Shown here piece by piece: positions 30,586 to 39,249 of a stretch of DNA of 64,000 bases (positions within the stretch are counted from its first letter, which is position 1; every line of letters starts with the position of its first letter). This DNA comes from Yamadazyma tenuis. Lineage: Eukaryota; Ascomycota; Pichiomycetes; Serinales; Debaryomycetaceae. The notes beneath the pieces are model-generated. The model was not told the origin of the DNA, made no database searches, and saw only the letters and a program-made list of their open reading frames with translations. The stretch covers positions 186,001 through 250,000 of the forward strand of contig NC_089464.1 of NCBI RefSeq assembly GCF_029203305.1. Reading direction: 5' to 3'. The position numbers and the translations under genes were made by a program.

Positions 30586-32082
30586 ATGGGTCAATCATAT
30601 TCTGCAGTATCTTGTAACCCAGAAGGGCTTTCTCGCGGTCTTCAAGTGGATATAATACCTGTGGTAACAGGACAGGATATTTCCTATCTTCAACACGTTG
30701 AAGAGACCACTCCACTGAGTACGATATATGGTGTTACTGACGTGCAGTTCGATTTCGACCTTGATTATATTGATACCGGTTATTACGAACTATATGGAAC
30801 TAGCATGATTTTAAATCCTCTTGGGATGAAATATACTGGTTATTTCTACGCTGAACAAGATGGAGAATATTCATTTGAGCTTACAGATATCGATGATTTT
30901 ATTGCTATTTTCATTGGTAAAAATAGTGCTTCAGATTGTGCTTGTGATGGGTACAAGACGTCATTGGATGAAGCACAATTAACTGCTGACGCAAACACTT
31001 GGGCATATTTTTATGTGAGCTTGGAAGCAGGAAATTACTATCCTTTCAAAATGGATTATTATAATAGTGTCGGGCCTCTTGCACTTCTGCTTTATGTGCA
31101 ATATCCTGATGCGACCTGGGTGCTGGGAGCAGATATTCCATTTTACTATAATGTGCCTTCTTGTGAGTCTGCAAGCAGTCTGGACACATCGAGCAGTCTG
31201 GACACATCGAGCAGTCTGGACACATCGAGCAGTCTGGACACATCGAGCAGTCTGGACACATCGAGCAGTCTGGACACATCGAGCAGTTTGGAAACATCGG
31301 AAGCTTCAAGTTCGTCTGAAGGTTCGACTTCCCATATCTCCGACAGCTCCACCAACTTGGAATCGTTATCTAGTTTACAATCCACAAGCAGCTCGGAAGC
31401 AATCAGCAGCTCAGGGATTTCAAAAGCATCAAAAACCACATCCAATTCTTTCAGGAGTCTACAGGCTCCTTACACAAATTCTTCCAGTATCATCAGCACA
31501 GCCTTTTCATCTGAGACGTTTGCTTTTACTGCTGAACTATCCGGTTCGGATACTCAATATTCTGGTTCAACTTCGGTAACTACTTTAGTCTCTTTTGAGT
31601 CTTCAGTAACTACAATCCTCCGCTCAGCTGCTGTTGAAACGGTTTCCGATACATCGGATTCGATAACTTCTACTAGCATAGAAAGTACCGGTGTTGTCAG
31701 TGGAGTCTCTAGGGAAACCTCTAGTACAACCGAAGCATCTTGCGGTACAATCACTGTTTTTTGGACTTCCACTATCACCTCTACAACCACCACGACATGC
31801 TCAAACAGCGAAGAAACTGTGGTGATTTACAAACCGGGTTTAGAAGTAAGTTCTACTCCTATCTCCCACGAACCTACTTATGTCGCCGAAGCAATCACAA
31901 CATCTGTGGTGCCAACCATCACCGAATTCTCAGATTATAGTAGTGCTACAGGTGCAAGCACAATTAGTACTGGTACTGCTGAGACCTTTATTGTACCCTC
32001 ACCTTACAAAGGTGAAGGGTCACAGGCATCCAATACCTTTGCTTTGGTGTTAGTTTGCATGTTTGTTTGGGTCTTGGCTTAA
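30586..32082 (+). CDS. GLEYA/PA14-like GPI-anchored adhesin, leader apparently lost or misannotated
   Basis: Cell-wall adhesin of the fungal Flo/GLEYA type, probably a lectin-like surface protein. The N-terminal domain (about 1-190) starts CNPEGLSRGLQVDI and has YTGYFYAEQDGEYSFEL, IFIGKN, and two Cys-x-Cys pairs (CAC; closing PSC), typical of PA14/GLEYA beta-sandwiches. The stalk (195-475) is Ser/Thr-rich, beginning with seven SSLDTS-type hexapeptides, with a Cys-containing TVFWTSTITSTTTTTC module. The C-terminus (SQASNTFALVLVCMFVWVLA) is a GPI-attachment signal. No signal peptide follows the ATG; instead VFYIILQAFH is encoded in frame just before it, after a stop and with no ATG. It may be a decapitated gene, have an unseen upstream exon, or carry a sequencing error. 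Confidence 0.75.
   Translation: MGQSYSAVSCNPEGLSRGLQVDIIPVVTGQDISYLQHVEETTPLSTIYGVTDVQFDFDLDYIDTGYYELYGTSMILNPLGMKYTGYFYAEQDGEYSFELTDIDDFIAIFIGKNSASDCACDGYKTSLDEAQLTADANTWAYFYVSLEAGNYYPFKMDYYNSVGPLALLLYVQYPDATWVLGADIPFYYNVPSCESASSLDTSSSLDTSSSLDTSSSLDTSSSLDTSSSLDTSSSLETSEASSSSEGSTSHISDSSTNLESLSSLQSTSSSEAISSSGISKASKTTSNSFRSLQAPYTNSSSIISTAFSSETFAFTAELSGSDTQYSGSTSVTTLVSFESSVTTILRSAAVETVSDTSDSITSTSIESTGVVSGVSRETSSTTEASCGTITVFWTSTITSTTTTTCSNSEETVVIYKPGLEVSSTPISHEPTYVAEAITTSVVPTITEFSDYSSATGASTISTGTAETFIVPSPYKGEGSQASNTFALVLVCMFVWVLA
31174..31299 (+). repeat. 18-bp tandem repeat, 6 perfect plus 1 imperfect copies
   Basis: The unit AGCAGTCTGGACACATCG (Ser-Ser-CTG-Asp-Thr-Ser) occurs six times without change from 31174 to 31281, then a diverged copy 31282-31299 in which TTG replaces CTG. 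Perfect identity indicates recent expansion. In a CTG-Ser yeast the perfect units read Ser-Ser-Ser-Asp-Thr-Ser, giving an even more Ser-rich stalk. Confidence 0.95.
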
Positions 32083-33035
32083 ATTTCAGATTTGTCGTTT
32101 CTTGTTCCTTTTCTTAAAAATAAAACAGTTGTATTAGGTCCATAAGAGGTTGGGTTTTGAAGTAACTGGAATCGATACAGTTGCAAACTAACCAAAACCC
32201 AGGAGTCAGCTTTGACAGAATTCATTGTCTTTAGCAATACCTTTAAATATTTTTTCCAATCGGGTATCTATATAAAGGATGATATTAACTTCCATTACGA
32301 ACCACAAGTATCTGCAGGAATTCAAAGTGATTTTGTTGGTCAATGCTTTGTTCACAATCCACAAGATACTAGTAATTTATAAACAACGAGAAACCAAGTC
32401 CCATAGTCTTTACCCTCCTCTTCTGATAAATGGCTACGCCAGGTCCTATTGCACTATTATCGTGTATTTTAGTTTAGTCGCCAAATGCATTTCACTTCAT
32501 CAATACGTTTGCCACAGACAAGAAACAATTTCAAAACATTCTATATCAATCATACACATTTTTTAGAATATATCCATCTGACTTGTATTCTGAGATTCAC
32601 CATTTATATTCGTTCAGGGTCTGAGACACTGACGGTGCTGGTGGGGCTGTACCTGCTTTAAGTTGAGACGCTTAAATTAAATGTACCGCTGCAAAAGTAA
32701 CCCGACCTGAACCAACGAAGATATCGAAAGCAATAATAGCAGCAGTGGCAATATGCACCAAAACTCTCAGTTAAGCCTCTTGGAGTACGCATGATAGTCC
32801 TGGGCCAATGACAATGTAACTGGCCAACATTTTAAATTTGTAATTATCAGGCTCTGATTTGGCAAACTTATTTAGTGTCTGCGGTGCAACTCCGGCAAAT
32901 CTCCTGCTGGTTAAGATTGAAGTATCAATTTTGTGGGACACGTTTTTAATCTTAACTGTTGCCCAATACCGTTCTCCTTTACCATAGCACCAACCTTTGT
33001 CTGGGACCCATTAGCCGAATCTGAATATTTATGGC
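32083..33035. other. Adhesin-RAD5 intergenic region
   Basis: About 950 bp between convergent genes, long for this compact genome. It holds a 95-codon ATG frame at 32279-32566 (plus strand, low-complexity composition, no resemblance to known families) and a 79-codon stop-to-stop frame at 32771-33010 on the minus strand. Neither is supported as a gene. No tRNA or repeat element was recognised. Confidence 0.4.
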
Positions 33036-36000
33036 TCATTCTTCGAATAACATTCTGATTTCCTCATCGCTAACTCTGCGCTGCTCATCTTCATCGGCTG
33101 CAACAACTTCTCCCAACTGTTTCTTACGCTGCTGGATTTTAAGAATCTTGAGTTCAATACTATTTTTCATGATGAATCGGATCACCTTAACGGTTTTTTG
33201 TTGGCCAATTCGATGCAACCGGTCAATAGCCTGCTCTTCAATACTTGGAGACCACCAGGGATCCATCATGAATGCTCTAGAAGCATTAGTTAAGTTCAAT
33301 CCGACACCACCCGCCTTTAATGAAAGAAGCAAAACCGTTATTTGGTTTCCGTAGTGAGCCGAATTGTTGAACTGCTCTAAAATTTCTTGTCTTTGAATTT
33401 TGGATAAACTACCAACAAACTTCAAGCAACGAATGTTCTTCTCACCAACACGAAGAAGTAACTCGGTTTCAATGATCTCCAAATAAGATGAGAATTGAGA
33501 GATTACAATCACTGGCTCCGTTAGGTTTTGGTCCTTCAATGTAACAATATGGTTGATTAAAGCTTGAACTTTAGATGATACTTTGGACGGATCGTACAAA
33601 TAGATATCGAAATCGAAGTCTTTCTCGGCCTCCTTTCCCGAGTGAAACTTATACTCCTTTTTGGTTGTCACCTTATCTCGTACCTTGAATATTTTGTATG
33701 TTGAGATCGGACCCCGACAATTTGGACATGAACGGTTCTGATTCTTCTTTTTCTGAAACTCAAGATGTTCGATCACACAGTTCAAACAGAATGTATGTCC
33801 ACATGTGGTTATGGAGATTTCACTCATGTCTATAGGGGTTTTGGTACAAATAGAACATTCACTATTATTAATGTCAATTTTGTCGTATAATTTGTACTTT
33901 GCTTCCATCATTTCAGTGTGATCCTTAAATATGTCATGTTCAACTGTGTCCTCGGGAAGTAAATTCTGCTCTTTCATATCGGTAATGAGGCTTTTAATCA
34001 AATCTTGGTGACAACATATTTGCCTTAATCTTAATATATGGGTCCAAAGATGTTTTCTTAGCGATTCCCCAGAATTCAACTTATCCCTAAATTGCTTGTA
34101 GGCCAAATCCTTGAACCAAGAGTACACTTGATTTTCATCATTGTTAAACTCAACCTCTTCAATGACAACTTCCTTGGGAGGTAAGTCAACTAGTGGGTTT
34201 CCATCATCACCTTTCATGGATTTGGTTCTTCTTAAGAAAATAGGCTCAAGAATTGTCTTGATTACGTCCAAAGTTTGTTTCGCTTGTTTCTGCTTGAAAG
34301 GTAAAGATACAAACATTTTCCAGTATGAAAGGTTACTCCAAGGCTCAAGCTCCAAGAATTTTGCTAAAGAGTATAAATCGTCCAATCCATTGATAATTGG
34401 TGTACCGGTGAGAATCCACTTCCTACTCAGCTGTAATTGGAATATTGCTTTGGAAGACTCGTTGGTTCTATTTCTTATCTGATGGCCTTCATCAAGAATT
34501 ATTCTGAAGAACTTTACTGAATATAACCCCATTCCAGGAAAGTCAAATAAATCACCTCTATTTTGCAACCGAGCAAATTCACTTGCAACGGTTCCATATG
34601 TGGTGATCACAACTATTGGTATATGCTTGGTTTTGTTTAGTAACACACTCTGTAAGTTTGGAGTCAGCAGCCCATAATACACAATGCATTTGTGGTTAAG
34701 GTTATTATTAGCCTTGTCAAATTCATTTTCCCATTGAGCTAATAAAGACATAGGAACTATGATCAATGTTGTTTGGCTGGCATATTGGTCCCCATGGAAA
34801 CTCGATCTAGTATCGTACGGTACAGAATTAATTAATGCTAATGTTGAGATAGTCTTCCCCAATCCCATTTCGTCGGCCAAAATCCCCCCTCTTAAAGAAG
34901 ACTTAATTAATGGTTTTTGTAAAGAGAGCTCCCCACTGTACATATTTCCATAGAACACATCAGAATGGACATCTTTGGATTCTAACTTGGGCCACCTGAA
35001 AGTCTTCCAAAGAGGATTCATTACTCCGTCTTCCATCAACTGTAATTCATCGATCGATTGCAGTGTAAAAGACTCTTCCAAGTCGGAACCAGAGCTGTTA
35101 AGAGACTTCAAAACGTCCAACTCTTTCTCTCGAGCAAGCATCCAAGACAATCCTAGTTTCTGATACTCCCTCAATTGTAGAGAGAAGTTCTCAGCTGGAG
35201 GGGTGGTGGTATTAGGTAAAGCCTTCAACATCTCTGACTGCTGGTTTTCCGAATAGAACGTTTGTAACTCATCGAGACTCAACTCATTATTTTCAAGGTC
35301 GTCTTCATCACTATCTAAATCAATGATTTGATGTGGGTTTTCATCGCTACTATTGACCTGTGTAGCACCAAGACTGTCCTTGGCTTTAACAGGTCGTATT
35401 TGCAATCTCGAAAATAAAGCAGCTACAGCAAACTTCCGAAGCCGTAAGTTCGACTCTTCTTCCGTCTCGTTTGTTATGTTTGTTCGTGTCTCCTTCATGG
35501 TGTCGAGCTCATTGATAGGAGATTTTGTCTTCTCGAACGCTCCACTAGTCAAAAAACAGTCAATTTTCACGTAAAATTCGTCACCAATCATGAGCCTCTT
35601 GGTAGTTTCAAGTGCCACTGTCACCTCAAACTCAAAGATGCAGAGGTCTAGCAACGGCGCCAAAATACGGGTTAAATCCTCCTTTAGTCTTCCGATCTCT
35701 CTTCCATCACTGACATCTCCAGGAGTACTAGTATATAGTCGAATCACTGCCGTATCAGACGTGCGCTTCTTTTGTTTCCCTGTCAAAACCCTTGGTTTCA
35801 AACTCCTTATTGACATCTTCTGCAAGTACAGAAGGCTCTTTAAATATGGCCTTGTGGCATACGCGTCTGCAAAGAGGGTCCCCAAGAATCTCTTCCATTC
35901 AGTAACAGTCGGTTTGCTTTCACTTTCGGTTGGTCTGGCAGGGCTGGCCCGCTTGTTGTAGGTTAGAGGCATCTGGATACCACGCGTTCGTTTCCTCTTG

Positions 36001-36374
36001 ACATCCATACTAAGAGTTATTGGCGGTATAGACTTGGGCACTTTCATCTTCACATCACCTCTGAGATGATAGTCTATGGCCAAGAGCACCTTGTCGTCGT
36101 AACCGCTGAACTTTTGGTAAAGCGGCTCTATTATATGGTCACCTAGTGGTCCCAACACATTGGTGAGGGCATCTTTGAACTTGGTGAAGTCTTCCAGCCG
36201 CTGGACTGAAATCGCATCTTCAAACTCATCTTCGGAATCCTCGACAAAAAGTGGTTCTTCTTTCACTGGTAGAGCTTCTTGTGGTAACTCTGAACTAACT
36301 GGTAGTTCCTTAGTAGCCTGAGACTCTCGTTTGGCCCTCAATTTGTCAAAGTAACTGGACTTTGTGTTGGCCAT
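33036..36374 (-). CDS. RAD5: Rad5, SNF2-family helicase and RING E3 ligase
   Basis: Acts in error-free post-replication repair: polyubiquitinates PCNA with Ubc13-Mms2 and reverses stalled forks. ATG at 36372-36374 (MANTKSSYFDKLRAKRE) gives 1112 residues (yeast 1169); the frame upstream opens only at TTG. Landmarks: HIRAN domain from about 150 (WKRFLGTLFADAYATRP), SNF2 ATPase with Walker A DEMGLGKTIST near 500 and the DEGH box near 625, RING finger inserted about 834-885 (CSIC, CGHTFCLNC, CPNC), and helicase C domain to the end (SQFSSYLEIIE, LKAGGVGLNL, DRLHRIGQQKTVKV). A RING between the two helicase halves is diagnostic of Rad5/HLTF. SAS2 ends 73 bp upstream on the same strand. Confidence 0.96.
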   Translation of the reverse strand: MANTKSSYFDKLRAKRESQATKELPVSSELPQEALPVKEEPLFVEDSEDEFEDAISVQRLEDFTKFKDALTNVLGPLGDHIIEPLYQKFSGYDDKVLLAIDYHLRGDVKMKVPKSIPPITLSMDVKRKRTRGIQMPLTYNKRASPARPTESESKPTVTEWKRFLGTLFADAYATRPYLKSLLYLQKMSIRSLKPRVLTGKQKKRTSDTAVIRLYTSTPGDVSDGREIGRLKEDLTRILAPLLDLCIFEFEVTVALETTKRLMIGDEFYVKIDCFLTSGAFEKTKSPINELDTMKETRTNITNETEEESNLRLRKFAVAALFSRLQIRPVKAKDSLGATQVNSSDENPHQIIDLDSDEDDLENNELSLDELQTFYSENQQSEMLKALPNTTTPPAENFSLQLREYQKLGLSWMLAREKELDVLKSLNSSGSDLEESFTLQSIDELQLMEDGVMNPLWKTFRWPKLESKDVHSDVFYGNMYSGELSLQKPLIKSSLRGGILADEMGLGKTISTLALINSVPYDTRSSFHGDQYASQTTLIIVPMSLLAQWENEFDKANNNLNHKCIVYYGLLTPNLQSVLLNKTKHIPIVVITTYGTVASEFARLQNRGDLFDFPGMGLYSVKFFRIILDEGHQIRNRTNESSKAIFQLQLSRKWILTGTPIINGLDDLYSLAKFLELEPWSNLSYWKMFVSLPFKQKQAKQTLDVIKTILEPIFLRRTKSMKGDDGNPLVDLPPKEVVIEEVEFNNDENQVYSWFKDLAYKQFRDKLNSGESLRKHLWTHILRLRQICCHQDLIKSLITDMKEQNLLPEDTVEHDIFKDHTEMMEAKYKLYDKIDINNSECSICTKTPIDMSEISITTCGHTFCLNCVIEHLEFQKKKNQNRSCPNCRGPISTYKIFKVRDKVTTKKEYKFHSGKEAEKDFDFDIYLYDPSKVSSKVQALINHIVTLKDQNLTEPVIVISQFSSYLEIIETELLLRVGEKNIRCLKFVGSLSKIQRQEILEQFNNSAHYGNQITVLLLSLKAGGVGLNLTNASRAFMMDPWWSPSIEEQAIDRLHRIGQQKTVKVIRFIMKNSIELKILKIQQRKKQLGEVVAADEDEQRRVSDEEIRMLFEE

Positions 36375-36447
36375 CTCCAGATCAGAGTGGAGGATTTGGG
36401 TCTGCGCGTTTGGAAATTTAAATGGCTGCAACTCAAATGTTCATTAA

Positions 36448-37437
36448 TTATACAAGTATACTGTCTTCTTTTAACATACAGCTTTCAAAATTAGGGTTGA
36501 GACCACGAGACTCGCACCACAGGTACAAATTGCCCATATAAAGCTGTGCTTTCCTCGGGGTACTGTCGATCAAATTCATATACTTAAGCGTTAACATGAT
36601 ATCTTCCTTTCTGTATCCTGTGATTTCAGCTATGTCTTGCAATCGCAAAGTTTTGACGCCTGTAAAATACTGGGCTAGAACCGGTGCAAGCTTACGAGAC
36701 CAGAAATTCAAATAGGTGACTTTCCCAAACGGAGAGAGCGGAAACTCGGGTCCACTGAGATACTGGCCTGGGGTAACGCGGGCCAACGCATACAGAAACT
36801 CTATCAACAACGACCCTAAATGCTTTCTTTGGTACGGAGGAAACACGCAGATACATGCTAGGTTATTGTCGCTATCCCATGGCAGCAACTCTTTGGAAAA
36901 AAACCCCATGGGCTTGAAGTCGGGCAATTTGTTGTGATACACCAGAATGTCATTATCGTCTAGCCCGTAAAGCACATAAAAATCAAACTGTTCAACGTTA
37001 TAATACACCGATTTGTCCTCCAAGAAAATCTTACCAAATAAACTCAAGTTCTGGCAGAACAATGGATGTTGATACCCTTGTACTTTCCTTATGATAAACG
37101 GACTATCATCATCTCTATATACAAGTCTTCCTATGGTTGGAAGCTCTTTTTTGGCAGTGCAAGCGACTCGATGTCGTATCATGTTGGAAGCCTTTGTGGA
37201 ATATTTGAAACAATATTCACAAACATGTAAATGCTCTAGTTCCCACTCTATGCCATCTTCTTGATCCACCCCAAGCAGGCCCGACTTGGGGTTGAAGTAC
37301 GCGGTATTACCGTACCACGGCTCCAACTCGTAGTCACCGAAATGTACCATGTGGATGTTTTTGTGATGGATGGCCCCCCCGCGTGGATCATCCGTCTCAA
37401 AGTTCGGGCTGCTGGACTCTACTTGTTTGACGGCCAT
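36448..37437 (-). CDS. SAS2: MYST histone acetyltransferase Sas2
   Basis: Catalytic subunit of the SAS complex, which acetylates histone H4 Lys16 and sets the boundary of silent chromatin. Visible: a C2HC finger (Cys 73, Cys 76, His 89, Cys 93), the MYST core LFCQNLSLFGKIFLEDKSVYY, MGFFSKE, the active-site stretch LACICVFPPYQRKHLGSLLIEF (acetyl-CoA loop at 198-206), and SGPEFPLSPFG with the conserved Glu 229. The length of 329 is close to yeast Sas2 (338), much shorter than Esa1 or Sas3, and it lacks a chromodomain. ATG at 37435-37437. It is divergent from DPB4 across only 84 bp. Confidence 0.93.
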   Translation of the reverse strand: MAVKQVESSSPNFETDDPRGGAIHHKNIHMVHFGDYELEPWYGNTAYFNPKSGLLGVDQEDGIEWELEHLHVCEYCFKYSTKASNMIRHRVACTAKKELPTIGRLVYRDDDSPFIIRKVQGYQHPLFCQNLSLFGKIFLEDKSVYYNVEQFDFYVLYGLDDNDILVYHNKLPDFKPMGFFSKELLPWDSDNNLACICVFPPYQRKHLGSLLIEFLYALARVTPGQYLSGPEFPLSPFGKVTYLNFWSRKLAPVLAQYFTGVKTLRLQDIAEITGYRKEDIMLTLKYMNLIDSTPRKAQLYMGNLYLWCESRGLNPNFESCMLKEDSILV

Positions 37438-37468
37438 ATCCCGAGTGAAAAACTCGAAAATTTAGAAA

Positions 37469-37473
37469 ACGCG
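37469..37473 (+). promoter_or_regulatory. MBF-like ACGCG core in the SAS2-DPB4 promoter
   Basis: AACGCGG in the 84-bp divergent region contains the ACGCG core bound by MBF at G1/S genes. DPB4 is a replication gene, so the placement is plausible, but it is a 5-base match only. Confidence 0.3.
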
Positions 37474-37521
37474 GTTAGACGCATTTTCTTACATTTCCAT
37501 CTTTCCTACCAACAACTCAAA

Positions 37522-38205
37522 ATGCCACCAAAAGGTTGGAGAAAAAACCCAGATGGCAGTTACCCCCAGCCCAACCGAGAAGCCGAGATCACCTCGATTG
37601 ACGAGATCCTCTTTCCGCGTTCTATCATCCAGCGGTTAGCCAAAGATATCCTCAACTCCAACGACGCGAATATGTCCATGGCCAAAGACTCATTGATAGC
37701 TCTTCAAAGGTCTGCCACCGTGTTTGTATCGCACGTGATGTTCCACGCCCGGGCCATCTCCAAGGCCAGTGACCGCAAGACCGTCAACGCCCAGGACATT
37801 TTGGCAGCATTGGAAGCAGCTGAGTATTCAGGATTTGTACCAGAAATCAAGCACAAGTTGGCATCTTTTGAAGCGGCGGTTGAGGTGAGAAAACTGGAGA
37901 AAGCAGCTTCCAGGACCGAGCCTGCCGACTTCAATGACGTGAAGCGTCTTAAAGATAACCTGGAAAATGCCGTACCGGTGATGGACACCACTCTTGAAGA
38001 TGACGATCACTCAGACAACGGCATCGAAGATAATGATAACGACAACACGGAGGAAGTGAACGACACAAACGCGGATGAAGAAGACGAAATAGAGGAGGTT
38101 TCAGTGCCGAATCCCATTGCTGGTGTGTCCCAAGAAGCCACGGAACTAGAAGGCGTGCTGATGGAAGAACCAGAAGAAGAAAACCAGCAAGAAGAAGAGG
38201 ATTGA
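37522..38205 (+). CDS. DPB4: DNA polymerase epsilon subunit Dpb4 (histone-fold)
   Basis: Histone-fold subunit shared by DNA polymerase epsilon and the ISW2/CHRAC remodeller; pairs with Dpb3 or Dls1. The start MPPKGWRKNPDGSYP (ATG 37522) matches the yeast N-terminus; the frame upstream runs into the SAS2 coding region on the opposite strand and is a shadow. The histone fold spans about 22-115: ITSIDEILFPRSIIQRLAKDI, SLIALQRSATVFVSHVMFHARAIS, TVNAQDILAALE. The C-terminal 80 residues are strongly acidic (Asp/Glu/Asn runs), as in NF-YB-like relatives. Length 227 against 196 in yeast. Stop to NYV1 stop (convergent) is 57 bp. Confidence 0.94.
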   Translation: MPPKGWRKNPDGSYPQPNREAEITSIDEILFPRSIIQRLAKDILNSNDANMSMAKDSLIALQRSATVFVSHVMFHARAISKASDRKTVNAQDILAALEAAEYSGFVPEIKHKLASFEAAVEVRKLEKAASRTEPADFNDVKRLKDNLENAVPVMDTTLEDDDHSDNGIEDNDNDNTEEVNDTNADEEDEIEEVSVPNPIAGVSQEATELEGVLMEEPEEENQQEEED

Positions 38206-38262
38206 ACAGAAGAATCTCATATGTATGTGCTATTGTACTAATGGTAGGGTCTGTGGTTGTCC

Positions 38263-39147
38263 CTACCGATGGATGCAATGGCTCAAGAAGGGAAACCCAC
38301 AAGCCGAAGTTAGAATTAAATAAAGAATGAACACGAACCCAAAGGCCAACATCAAATAGAACTTAACCCCACTGAGCCACATCCGACGTTTGATGAGCTG
38401 TGCCCGTTTCTGGAACACCAGTGAAGAGTTGGTCAAGCGGTCTGTTTGGTCCACAAGAAGGTTGATCTTGTCTCCTCTATTCATGAGCTTGTTGATATTA
38501 TCAAGCATCAACTGTCTCACCTCCTCCACCTCTTCGTTCACCAACACCAAGCTCCTGGGCCCGATGACCTCGTCACCCAGTGTCTCTTCCTCGTCTCTCG
38601 GTGGAGTGATGGACCCGTAGTTGTATAACCCCAGGTTGGAGTCGTAGTTCATCTCCTCAAACTTGATGATTTGGCTCATATACAACTTAAACTCCCCCAA
38701 CTTCGACTTGGAGCCTTCACTCGCACTGTCTAGATCCTGTTTAAACTCGATGTACTTGTCCATGATCTTTTTTAACACTGATAATACCAATGCTCTGTTC
38801 ATATTAACATGGGCTATGGTGACGACGGTTATTAGATCACTGCTTCCGTCGGCATTGCTCAACAGCTTTTTGATGAAGTAAAGCGCCAACTCAATATTGC
38901 TGCCACTACTAATGGCAGGTGTGGATCCGATAAGGGTTTTGGAGGCGTTGATCAAACCCAATTCTTGAGCAATTATCTCAGAGCAGTTGACCTTGCTCAA
39001 GGCATGCACCAATTGGACGTTTTCACAAGCGTATAACGTGGTGGCATTCCGCGTCAACGTCGTATATATCACTATGGTGTTAGTATGGGAAGTGTCAGTG
39101 GTTTGGGTAAACTACGTACAATGCTTTTGGAAATCGATTTTGTTCAT
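38263..39147 (-). CDS. NYV1: Vacuolar R-SNARE Nyv1, spliced
   Basis: Synaptobrevin-type SNARE for homotypic vacuole fusion. Exon 1 (39120-39147) encodes only MNKIDFQKH plus one base; exon 2 is 38263-39071; together 278 residues. A longin-like N-terminal domain starts LIYTTLTRNATTLYACENVQ. The R-SNARE helix VEEVRQLMLDNINKLMNRGDKINLLVDQTDRL has Arg at the central layer and is followed by a KRRMW juxtamembrane stretch, one membrane anchor (about 245-265) and a short lumenal tail with two Cys. The exon 2 frame has only GTG at its 5' end and runs into a TAG upstream, so splicing is needed. Nyv1 rather than Snc or Ykt6 is favoured by length and longin domain; identity is moderately sure. Confidence 0.82.
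39072..39119 (-). other. NYV1: NYV1 intron (48 nt)
   Basis: Read on the minus strand: 5' site GTACGT at 39119-39114, branch point TACTAAC at 39085-39079, and 3' end ATAG at 39072. Only seven bases separate the branch motif from the 3' end, and the total length is near the minimum for yeast introns. Without removal the frame meets TAG and has no ATG. Confidence 0.82.
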
Positions 39148-39249
39148 GTTGATTCCCTTTGGTTTGTGAGGCACAAATGATGCAACCAAAATCTCCGCGA
39201 AGAGCATCTCAACCTTTGCGTATTATTTTTCGCTTTTCAACCAGAACCT

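Noticed and set aside
31067..31579. 170-codon plus-strand frame and an 87-codon minus-strand frame over the adhesin repeats
   Set aside because: The repeat unit is 18 bp, a multiple of three, so several frames stay open through it; these are shadows of the adhesin gene.
32279..32566. 95-codon ATG frame between the adhesin and RAD5
   Set aside because: A TATA-like sequence lies directly at its start, composition is low-complexity Ile/His/Tyr-rich, and no domain is visible; kept only as a note in the intergenic entry.
37261..37521. 87-codon N-terminal extension of DPB4
   Set aside because: It runs antisense through SAS2; the known family N-terminus MPPKGWRK begins at 37522.
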